A DNA stretch of 7,923 bases, from assembly GCA_027064265.1 (NCBI GenBank), contig JAMOQA010000486.1:1-7923 (forward strand). The letters are read 5' to 3'. The notes below the pieces were generated by a model. That model had not been told where the DNA came from. It worked only from the letters and a program-made list of their open reading frames with translations, and made no database searches. Positions 1-6,258 of the stretch are shown here, piece by piece (position 1 is the stretch's first letter; each line of letters opens with the position of its first letter). The position numbers and the translations under genes are program-made. Origin of the DNA: Acidobacteriota bacterium. GTDB taxonomy: Bacteria > Acidobacteriota > Polarisedimenticolia > J045.

Positions 1-354
1 CGGATGGCCCAGGCCCTCTTCTCCTGGACGCCTCCCCACCACGGCCCCCAGGGCTTCGCGATGACGGTCTCCGCCGACTGGACCGAGACCCTCGCCCCGA
101 ACCTGGCCGGCGGACCGGACGTCGAGATCGACGACTGGCGGTACGTGATGACGATGACCTGGACCTGGGGCCGGACCGGTGGCGGCGGCCACGGTGTGCC
201 GGGAACCGGCATCGGCCGCCTGCTCCTGCCCCGTCACGTCCGGGCGCGGCGCCTCGCCCGCGCGGTCGGCCTCCCGGCCCTCGCCGGCTACGGCTGGGCC
301 GGCCGGGCGGTCCCGGGCACGGGCGGGGGCCTCCTCGCCGGGAGGATCTTCTGA
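1..354 (+). CDS. C-terminal part of an unidentified protein (5' end outside window)
   Basis: The frame is open from the first base and ends at TGA 352-354. Almost every codon ends in G or C, the same bias as the two genes that follow, so this is very likely real coding sequence. An ATG at 4-6 exists, but no ribosome-binding site can be seen before it and the frame is open upstream, so I treat it as internal and the gene as truncated by the window edge. The visible 117 residues start with a Trp/Pro/His-containing stretch (FSWTPPHHGPQGF), pass through an acidic and aromatic segment (DVEIDDWRYVMTMTWTWG), then a Gly-rich linker (about residues 59-71), and finish with a basic, Ala/Gly/Leu-rich tail (LPRHVRARRLARAVGL, then GYGWAGRAVPGTGGG). 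I do not recognise the family, and no catalytic motif or clear membrane segment is visible. Its stop overlaps the start of the giant secreted-protein gene by one base, so the two are probably co-transcribed and translationally coupled. No function is assigned. Confidence 0.7.
   Translation, partial: RMAQALFSWTPPHHGPQGFAMTVSADWTETLAPNLAGGPDVEIDDWRYVMTMTWTWGRTGGGGHGVPGTGIGRLLLPRHVRARRLARAVGLPALAGYGWAGRAVPGTGGGLLAGRIF
340..346 (+). promoter_or_regulatory. Shine-Dalgarno site for the giant-protein gene
   Basis: GGGAGGA lies inside the last codons of the upstream gene, with its GGAGG core (341-345) 8 nt before ATG 354. This supports ATG 354 as the start. Together with the TGATG stop/start overlap, it points to translational coupling with the upstream gene. 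Confidence 0.75.
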
Positions 355-431
355 TGTCTCCGCGACGCCTCCTGCTCCTCCTCGCGCTCCTGGTGGCGGC
401 GGTGCCGGCCGGGACGCTGCCCGCCGCCGCC
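354..431 (+). other. Signal peptide of the giant protein (residues 1-26)
   Basis: The N-terminus has a basic start (SPRR), a hydrophobic core of Leu, Ala and Val, a Pro/Gly break, and an A-A-A cleavage site before QS. There is no cysteine at the cleavage point, so this is a type I signal peptide and not a lipoprotein signal. The twin arginine is not followed by the Tat consensus, so Sec export is the simpler reading. Confidence 0.85.
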
Positions 432-3400
432 CAGTCGCCGAACCTCACCACCGGTACGGCGCTGCACCCGGTGCAGCTCGACCCGGGCCACGCCGCGCCG
501 GGGGCCACGCTCCGGGTGACCGGGCACGGACCCGCCTTCGACGACCGGGTCCAGGCGGTCTCCTTCGAACCGGGGGGCGTGCGCGTCGTCCGCTGGCAGC
601 AGCCCGGCAAGGGCCAGCTCGTCCTCGAGCTCGCCATCGACGCCCACGCGATGCCCGGGCCGCGGACGATGGTCGTGACCACCCTGAAGCCGCCACCGCT
701 GACGATGACGACGGCGGCCCCGCCGCCCCAGCCGGAGACGAAGCGGTACGCGAACGTCTTCACCGTCGACGCCCCGCCCCCGGCACCGACCGACCAGGTC
801 GCCCCTGACGTCTCGCCGGGCCTGGTGGCCGCCGGCCCGGCGGTGGTCCTCGACCCGAACCACGGGAAGCCCGGCGAGCGGCTCGAGGTCGTCGGCACCG
901 GGCGGGCCTTCGCCGACCGGGTGCAGCGGGTCTCCTTCGAGCCGGCCGGGATCGAGGTCCTCCGGCTGGTGTGGCGCGAGGCGGGGAGGATCCAGCTCCT
1001 CGTGCAGATCGACCCCCATGCGACTCCCGGACCGCGAACCCTGGTGGTCACGACCCAGAAGCCGCCGCCCCTCGCGGTGACGACGGCGACCGCGGCACCC
1101 CCGCCGGAGACGAAGCGCTACCCCGGCGTCTTCACGGTCGACATGGCGGAGATCACGATCCGCCCGGGCGACCGGCTCCCGGGCGGGGTCGAGAAGCCCC
1201 TCGACCGCCTCCCCGGCATCGAGGAGATCCCCGGCCGGCAGCTCTCTCCCCTGGGCCCGAAGGTGGTCCGGGTGCAACCCGGCCGGGTGAAGCCGGGAGC
1301 CACGGTGGAGCTGGAGCTGTTCGGCGCGAACTTCCGTCCCGGGATGTCCCTCGACCTCGGCCGGGACATCCTGGTGCTCCAGCCGATCTTCATCCTCTCC
1401 GGCACCCGGGCGAAGGCCCGGATCCAGGTCTCGCCGGGCGCCGTTCCCGGCCCCCGGGTGGTCCGGGCCACCGCTCCCGGGTTCACCGTGGCGAAGGGTC
1501 CGGCCACGCTCATGGTCGGCGCGGGCCTCCCGGCGGCCGGCGTCCGTCCCCCGGGGAAGCTCCCGGGTCTCGTGACGGGCGTGAAGCCGCCCGAGAAGAT
1601 CGTGCCGCTGCCGAGCGGCCCCCGGGTCGACCGGGTGGTGCCCGACCGGTTCCTGCCGGGCCAGCGGTACGTGGTCCGGATCGTCGGCAAGAACCTGCTG
1701 CCCGGCACCCGCCTCTCCTTCGGCGAGGGGATCCGGGTGGTCGAGGCGCCCGCGGTCGCCCGCGTTCGCCGCGGCGAGGTGACCATCGAGGTGGCGCCGG
1801 ACGCGAGGCCCGGCGTGCGGAAGGTGGTGGCGGTCCGGGGGAACGAGAAGAACGAGGGCCCGGCGACCGTCGAGGTGATGCCGCCGATCGCGACGGGCGG
1901 GCCGCTGCGGAACCTGGTCCCCCACGGCGAGATCGAGCTGGTGAGCCCCCGGGACCCCTGGGAAGAGGGCTGCGTCGGTGCCCTCTGCGCACCGCCGCGC
2001 CTCGACGACGGCACCGTCTTCTCCTGGCGGGAGTCGAACCCCGGCCTCGCCGACTGGTTCGTCCTCGAGCTCCTCGACTTCGAGGGGAACGTCCTCGCCC
2101 GGGCGCGGACGACGAAGACCTCCTACCGGCCGAACGCCGCGTTCCTCGCCTCGCTGCCGGCCGACCCGCCGGCCCCCGAGGAGCCCGCCGCGACGCCGGC
2201 CGGCGGTTCCGGCGATCTCTCGGACGTGATGTCGATCCCCAACCTCTCCATGCCGGCGCAGGCCCCCGCGAGCGTCTCCCTGGCCGCCGGTGCCGACGAG
2301 CTCGCGGCCGAGACCGTCGCCGCCATGAAGATGCCGGGGACCGTGTTCTGGAAGGTCACCGGCTACTGGAAGCGGGAGCAGGAGGGGGACGCGGTCGTCG
2401 TCGAGGAGTCGGAGACCCGGCCGGTGCGCCTGCCCCTGCCGCCGCGGGGGGCCGCGGACTGCTCGGTCGCGCCTCCCGGCTCGAACCTGCTGGTCCTCGG
2501 CACGTCGGCCCCTCCCGGCGAGGAGCTGCCCCCCGCCTGCGAGGGGACGGTGGTCTGCTCGGGGACGACCGTTCACCTGGGCGGCACCATCGACCTCTCC
2601 CGCAGTCCCTACGACCCGGGCGGGCTCGCCCGGGTGAACTTCGGCGGACCGCCATCGGTGACGCCGGTCGCCTTCGACAACGTCTTCGTCGACTGGGGTG
2701 ACCTCTCGGCGCCGGAGGCCCTGCAGGTCGCCCCGACCGCCGCGGCGGACCTCTCCCGGGTCGAGCTGGTCGGCCCGGACGGACGCCCGCTCTCCCACGT
2801 CTACCGGGCACCCGGCACGTACCGCGTGCGGATCTACACCCTCAAGCATCCGGACGAGGACATGGCCGAGGAGATCGTCCCCGCCCTCGGGCAGGGGGCG
2901 GCAGTCGCCCAGGGGCTCCAGCCGGTTCAACCGGCGTCCGGCAGCGCGGCGACGGCGGGAAGCGTGGCGCAGGCCGGGATCTCCGCCCCCGCCGGAACCG
3001 GGGCCGTCCTGGACGCCCTGCGCGGCCCCGATCTCTCCGACGCCTTCCTCGTCGCCTGCACCGAGATCGAGGTGGTGGCGCCCCCGGGTGCCGGCGCCGA
3101 CGATTTCCTCCACCTGCTCGAGGCGGAGGTCGTCTGGCCCGACCCCTGGACCAACGAGGACGAGCCGGCGATCAGCGAGTGCTCCGAGGCGTTCCGGCCG
3201 GGGGTGCGGGTCACCTGGTACGGCCACGGGCCGGTGCGGGTGAGCTGGTACCTGGACGACCGGCGGGAACCGTTCGCGGTGACCGAGCCGGTGGGCGGCC
3301 TCCCCGGCGTCTCCATCGAGGACGGCAAGGCGGGCCGGCACCCGGAGACGATCTGGCTCGACGCGCCGCTGCCGGCCGGCGCCAGGGAGACCCCCTGGCG

Positions 3401-6158
3401 GATCCGGGCGGTGGTCGAGGGGGGCGCCCCGAAGAAGGTCGACGCCAACGACGCGTTCGAACGGTCGACCCGGCCCCCGACGCAGTCGGCCGGTTCCTCC
3501 GGCAGCGGCGGGGCCACCGTCCCCACCCTGGTTCCCGGCCTCCTGCAGAACCCGGCAGCGGCCGGGCGCCAGGTCCTCGCCGGGGTCGGCTTCTCGCAGG
3601 CCGGCGACACGGGGAGCCGGGGTCCCGCCTTCGCCCTCGACCAGTCCGGGGTGATCGCGGAGATCGACAAGGAGGCGCTGCTCGGGCCCCACACCGAGGT
3701 CGAGACGATGGAGCGCACCTTCCGGGTCCGTGCCCGGGGGGAGGACGAGGCCTGCGCCCTGGTCTTCGACACCTCCCGCTCCGGCACGATCCGGATCACC
3801 GACCTCCGGGTCACCCGGGACGGTGACACGGTCGCGGGCGAGGGAATCGTCGCCGTGCCCCTGCCGGACGGCAGCGGTGGCGTCACCTTCGGCCGGGTCC
3901 CGGTCTCGTTCCAGGGGCTGACGATCGGTGGAACCGAGAACGGCGAGTGGCAGGTAACCGCGGGCTCGATCGACGCGGATGCCGAAGCCGAGGCCGAGGC
4001 GGCCAGCTTCGAGGTCCGGGTCCGCCACCTGCGGCTCGACCGGGAGGCCCTCGTCCTCGACGGCGAGGTCGCCCCCTCCGACCGGCAGGGCCTGCCGGCC
4101 TCGGCCGGGTCGAGCCGCACCCCCGCCTTCGCGTTCGCGGGGGCGGTGGTGGAGCCGACCGGCGGGTTCCTGGTGGAGGCGCAGGTCACCGACCCGGTGC
4201 CCGCCGCCCTCGGGTGGTCGGGGATCGGCCTCGCCTTCCGGCGGGCCACCCTCGACTTCTCGACGGTCTCCGGCGAGGCGCCGCAGGCCGGCGACTGCGC
4301 CGGCGTCCCCGGAACGGCCTTCGTCGGCGTCGTCGCCGACGGCGAGCTGACCCTGCCCACCCTGCGCCTCGGGGACCGGGAGGTCCACGCTTCCCCGTTC
4401 TCCTTCACCGGCTGGGCGATCCGCCCCAGCGGGCTCGCGGGCGTGCTCGACGCGGGGAGCTGGTCGGAGGACCTGGAGTTCTCCGGCGGGGTGCACGCCG
4501 CCCTCGGGAACCTCCGCGTCGCCACCTGCGGGGGCGCCCTCGACGCCCGGCTCGACGTGACGGTCCGCGACTGGCCGATCATCGAGGAGCCCGTCCACGG
4601 CGAGCTGCGGATCACGGCGGACGAGGGGCTCCTCTCCCGCTTCGACCCGGTCTCGGTGCGGCGCGACCTCGGTCCCCTCGACCTGGACGTGCACCGCGCG
4701 ACCTTCGAGCTCGACCCGGAACTCGACGAGTGGGTCCTCTCCCTCGAGGCCGACCTGGTCCTGGAGAAGAACGGGAGCGAGAGCTGGCGCGGCCCGATCG
4801 ACGGGGCGCGGGTCTCCATCGACGGGAAGCTGCTCCCGCCGGACCTGGACGACCCGTGGATCCCGGTGGACGCGGCCCGGGTCGAGGTGGCCGGCTGGCC
4901 GGCCACGGTGCGGCGGATCGGCATCCTCGGTTCGAGCGACGGGTTCGTCGTCTCCCTCGACACCGAGCTCGACCTGGCCGACGAGCTGATGCCCCAGGTC
5001 ACCACCGTCGAGCACCGGTACCGCTCGGGGCGGGACGTGGCGCTCGGCTTCCTCGGGCAGCGGATCGCCGACCTCGCCCCGTCCTTCGAGCTGCCCGAGG
5101 GCGCCCCGGTGGTCCGGGGCAGCGCGACCATCCGCCTCGAGACCTCGGGCGGGCTGGCCCGCTGGATCGGGGAGGGGAACCTCGAGGTGCTCGGCGCGGC
5201 GATCGACGCCGGTTTCGTCTTCGGGCGGAGCAGCGGGGCGTGGTGGCTCGCCCGGGCCCAGGTCGCCCTCCCGAAGCCGGTCACCCTGGGCCAGTCCGGC
5301 CTGCTGCTCCACCGGTTCCGCGGCGGGCTCGGGGTCAACGTGGACCTCAACACGATCCTCGGCCCCCTCGAGGACGTCCGGCCCGGCCCCCACGGCATCG
5401 TTCTCTCCGCCGGCGCCCGGGTCTCCACGTCGGACCGTTACACGATGTGGGCCGACGGCGACCTCTCGATCCGCATCCTCGGCACCGCCGAGGCGCGGCT
5501 CGACGGCGGCTTCTGGGTGCTCGACGGCACGCCGGACGGGGAGGCCCCGCTCCACGCCTGCCTCCGCTACGGCGGCGGCGCGTTCCACGCCTCCGCCTGG
5601 GGCACCTTCAGGTACCTGGACGACAACCTGGTGATCGAGGCGCCCGCCTTCGGCGACCCGTGCAACGGGGGCAACGCGGCGGTCTCCCTCTACTTCTCCG
5701 GTTCCGACTGGCACGTCTACCTGGGCCAGGAGCAGGCGAGCCTCCGGTTGCGGGGAGAGTTCCTCGGCCAGGAAGTGACCGGCTACATGATGCTCGACCC
5801 TTCCGGTTACCGGGTCGGCAACTCGATGCACGCGACGCTCGAGTGGAGCGGCGAGAAGTGGGGCTTCGGAGCCCACGCCAACATCGAGGCGAACTGGGAG
5901 GCGAAGGAGTCGATCACCCTCCACCCGCCCCATCTCCACGGGGAGTTCGACACCTGGGTGACGGTGGACGCCGGTCTCGACACGCCGGCCGGCTGCCTGT
6001 GCGTGAACCCGGGGCTCTGGGCCCACGTCAAGGTCGACGTGCCGCCGCCCTCGTTCTGCGCCAAGGCGCGGATCCGCTTCGGCCGGATCTGCTGGTGCAT
6101 CGCCGGCTGCTGCAAGACCTACGAGGCCGACATCCCCGAGATCTGCCTCTCGCTGTGA
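354..6158 (+). CDS. Giant secreted multidomain beta-sandwich protein (IPT/TIG-like and PKD-like modules, Cys-rich tail)
   Basis: This 1,934-residue protein is complete. ATG 354 is preceded by GGAGG at 8 nt and is followed directly by a Sec signal peptide. Visible architecture: signal peptide 1-26 (RR, long Leu run, cleavage at AAA|QS); two tandem IPT/TIG-like modules at 37-139 and 161-263; two diverged ones at about 301-389 and 421-510; a beta-sandwich-like region 528-696 (TVFSW near 554-558, later VFWKVTGYW) split by a Pro/Ala-rich insertion; a PKD-like module with VDWGD at 779-783 and PGTYRVRIY at 820-828; an Ala/Gly linker about 846-890; a beta-rich module about 923-1023; a Ser/Gly linker about 1041-1063; then a long strand-rich region to about 1875 with an acidic DADAEAEAEA tract at 1207-1216; and a cysteine-rich C-terminus from 1881. 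There is no C-terminal membrane helix, LPxTG or PEP-CTERM signal and no lipobox, so the mature protein is probably free in the periplasm or outside the cell. IPT/TIG and PKD modules are generally non-catalytic binding or spacer domains, and I see no enzyme motif. A surface scaffold or adhesin-like role is inferred. The following Fn3 gene starts 13 nt downstream. Confidence 0.9.
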   Translation: MSPRRLLLLLALLVAAVPAGTLPAAAQSPNLTTGTALHPVQLDPGHAAPGATLRVTGHGPAFDDRVQAVSFEPGGVRVVRWQQPGKGQLVLELAIDAHAMPGPRTMVVTTLKPPPLTMTTAAPPPQPETKRYANVFTVDAPPPAPTDQVAPDVSPGLVAAGPAVVLDPNHGKPGERLEVVGTGRAFADRVQRVSFEPAGIEVLRLVWREAGRIQLLVQIDPHATPGPRTLVVTTQKPPPLAVTTATAAPPPETKRYPGVFTVDMAEITIRPGDRLPGGVEKPLDRLPGIEEIPGRQLSPLGPKVVRVQPGRVKPGATVELELFGANFRPGMSLDLGRDILVLQPIFILSGTRAKARIQVSPGAVPGPRVVRATAPGFTVAKGPATLMVGAGLPAAGVRPPGKLPGLVTGVKPPEKIVPLPSGPRVDRVVPDRFLPGQRYVVRIVGKNLLPGTRLSFGEGIRVVEAPAVARVRRGEVTIEVAPDARPGVRKVVAVRGNEKNEGPATVEVMPPIATGGPLRNLVPHGEIELVSPRDPWEEGCVGALCAPPRLDDGTVFSWRESNPGLADWFVLELLDFEGNVLARARTTKTSYRPNAAFLASLPADPPAPEEPAATPAGGSGDLSDVMSIPNLSMPAQAPASVSLAAGADELAAETVAAMKMPGTVFWKVTGYWKREQEGDAVVVEESETRPVRLPLPPRGAADCSVAPPGSNLLVLGTSAPPGEELPPACEGTVVCSGTTVHLGGTIDLSRSPYDPGGLARVNFGGPPSVTPVAFDNVFVDWGDLSAPEALQVAPTAAADLSRVELVGPDGRPLSHVYRAPGTYRVRIYTLKHPDEDMAEEIVPALGQGAAVAQGLQPVQPASGSAATAGSVAQAGISAPAGTGAVLDALRGPDLSDAFLVACTEIEVVAPPGAGADDFLHLLEAEVVWPDPWTNEDEPAISECSEAFRPGVRVTWYGHGPVRVSWYLDDRREPFAVTEPVGGLPGVSIEDGKAGRHPETIWLDAPLPAGARETPWRIRAVVEGGAPKKVDANDAFERSTRPPTQSAGSSGSGGATVPTLVPGLLQNPAAAGRQVLAGVGFSQAGDTGSRGPAFALDQSGVIAEIDKEALLGPHTEVETMERTFRVRARGEDEACALVFDTSRSGTIRITDLRVTRDGDTVAGEGIVAVPLPDGSGGVTFGRVPVSFQGLTIGGTENGEWQVTAGSIDADAEAEAEAASFEVRVRHLRLDREALVLDGEVAPSDRQGLPASAGSSRTPAFAFAGAVVEPTGGFLVEAQVTDPVPAALGWSGIGLAFRRATLDFSTVSGEAPQAGDCAGVPGTAFVGVVADGELTLPTLRLGDREVHASPFSFTGWAIRPSGLAGVLDAGSWSEDLEFSGGVHAALGNLRVATCGGALDARLDVTVRDWPIIEEPVHGELRITADEGLLSRFDPVSVRRDLGPLDLDVHRATFELDPELDEWVLSLEADLVLEKNGSESWRGPIDGARVSIDGKLLPPDLDDPWIPVDAARVEVAGWPATVRRIGILGSSDGFVVSLDTELDLADELMPQVTTVEHRYRSGRDVALGFLGQRIADLAPSFELPEGAPVVRGSATIRLETSGGLARWIGEGNLEVLGAAIDAGFVFGRSSGAWWLARAQVALPKPVTLGQSGLLLHRFRGGLGVNVDLNTILGPLEDVRPGPHGIVLSAGARVSTSDRYTMWADGDLSIRILGTAEARLDGGFWVLDGTPDGEAPLHACLRYGGGAFHASAWGTFRYLDDNLVIEAPAFGDPCNGGNAAVSLYFSGSDWHVYLGQEQASLRLRGEFLGQEVTGYMMLDPSGYRVGNSMHATLEWSGEKWGFGAHANIEANWEAKESITLHPPHLHGEFDTWVTVDAGLDTPAGCLCVNPGLWAHVKVDVPPPSFCAKARIRFGRICWCIAGCCKTYEADIPEICLSL
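462..770 (+). repeat. Tandem IPT/TIG-like module, copy 1 (residues 37-139)
   Basis: This copy aligns without gaps to the copy at residues 161-263. By hand count about 60 of 103 residues are identical. Shared landmarks are LDPxH, G-x-G-x-AF-x-DRVQ, VSFEP, HAxPGPRT followed by VVTT, KPPPL, and ETKRY ending in VFTVD. The pattern (G..L.V.G.G, SFEP.G..V, A.PG.R...V) matches the IPT/TIG immunoglobulin-like fold, here with a longer Pro/Thr-rich loop before the last strand. Confidence 0.85.
834..1142 (+). repeat. Tandem IPT/TIG-like module, copy 2 (residues 161-263)
   Basis: This second copy sits exactly 124 residues (372 nt) after copy 1. The two are separated by a Pro/Ala/Val linker at residues 140-160. 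Both ends of the modules keep the same offset, so the pair looks like an in-frame duplication followed by divergence, concentrated in the middle (residues 80-92 compared with 204-216) and at the very N-terminal edge. Confidence 0.85.
1254..1520 (+). repeat. Diverged IPT/TIG-like module 3 (residues about 301-389)
   Basis: The module starts with PKVVRVQPGRVKPGATVEL, then GANFRPGMSLDLG, and ends with AVPGPRVVRATAPG and GPATLMVG. This keeps the IPT/TIG order of an early Pro/Gly turn, a G-x-N-F strand, and a late A-x-PG-x-R turn, but lacks the long Pro-rich loop of the first pair. The domain call is by pattern only. Confidence 0.6.
1614..1883 (+). repeat. Diverged IPT/TIG-like module 4 (residues about 421-510)
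   Basis: The start PRVDRVVPDRFLPGQ, the middle GKNLLPGTRLSFGEGIRVV, and the late DARPGVRKVVAV with GPATVEVMPP parallel module 3. SFGEGIRVV echoes SFEPGGVRVV of module 1, so all four modules probably share one fold and origin. Confidence 0.6.
2688..2837 (+). other. PKD-like module core (residues 779-828)
   Basis: VDWGD (779-783) followed about 32 residues later by HVY (815-817) and PGTYRVRIY (820-828) is the characteristic PKD-domain pair of motifs (W-G-D, then H-x-Y-x-x-PG-x-Y-x-V). PKD domains are extracellular immunoglobulin-like spacers or binding modules. Two cysteines upstream (729 and 735) may form a local disulfide. Confidence 0.65.
5994..6146 (+). other. Cysteine-rich C-terminal tail of the giant protein (residues 1881-1931)
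   Basis: Eight cysteines fall in 51 residues: 1881, 1883, 1902, 1913, 1915, 1919, 1920 and 1931, in the motifs CLC, CWC and CC. The rest of the 1,934-residue chain has only scattered cysteines. The even number and the exported location favour disulfides. A metal site is possible but less likely. Confidence 0.75.
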
Positions 6159-6163
6159 GGAGG
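6158..6163 (+). promoter_or_regulatory. Shine-Dalgarno site for the Fn3-protein gene, overlapping the upstream stop
   Basis: AGGAGG is a full-strength ribosome-binding site 8 nt before ATG 6172. Its first base is the last base of the TGA stop of the giant gene (TGAGGAGG). A second in-frame ATG at 6181 would be 17 nt away, so ATG 6172 is the better start. Confidence 0.85.
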
Positions 6164-6171
6164 AACGACCG

Positions 6172-6258
6172 ATGACGACGATGCGCCCGTACCACCGTTC
6201 GCTCCTCGCGGGGTTCCTCTTCCTGTTCCTCGCCGCCGGCGTTCCCCTCGCCGCCGCC
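6172..6258 (+). other. Signal peptide of the Fn3 protein (residues 1-29)
   Basis: Basic N-region (MRPYHRS), a hydrophobic core of about 13 residues rich in Leu and Phe, and an A-A-A cleavage site before GD. No lipobox cysteine is present, so Sec export with signal peptidase I cleavage is expected. Confidence 0.85.

Noticed and set aside
4..6. ATG at 4 as the true start of the first gene
   Set aside because: Only three bases precede it in the window, no ribosome-binding site can be judged, and the protein begins without a signal or typical N-terminal features. An internal methionine is at least as likely.
179..808. A plus-strand frame bridging the first gene and the giant gene
   Set aside because: The product is almost entirely Arg, Pro, Ala and Gly. 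It would remove the well-placed signal peptide and ribosome-binding site of the giant gene, so I do not see it as a real gene or a frameshift.
2927..5428. An 833-residue minus-strand open frame inside the giant gene
   Set aside because: The product is rich in Ser, Arg, Pro and Thr, as expected from out-of-frame reading of G+C-rich DNA. It has no convincing initiation site and conflicts with the well-supported plus-strand gene.
6156..6174. A transcription terminator between the giant gene and the Fn3 gene
   Set aside because: The 13-nt gap holds a ribosome-binding site and has no hairpin or T-run.
3947..6175. A 742-residue plus-strand frame overlapping the end of the giant gene
   Set aside because: It is an Arg/Gly/Pro-rich shadow in another frame. 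The strand-rich, Trp- and Cys-containing reading of the giant gene is far more protein-like.
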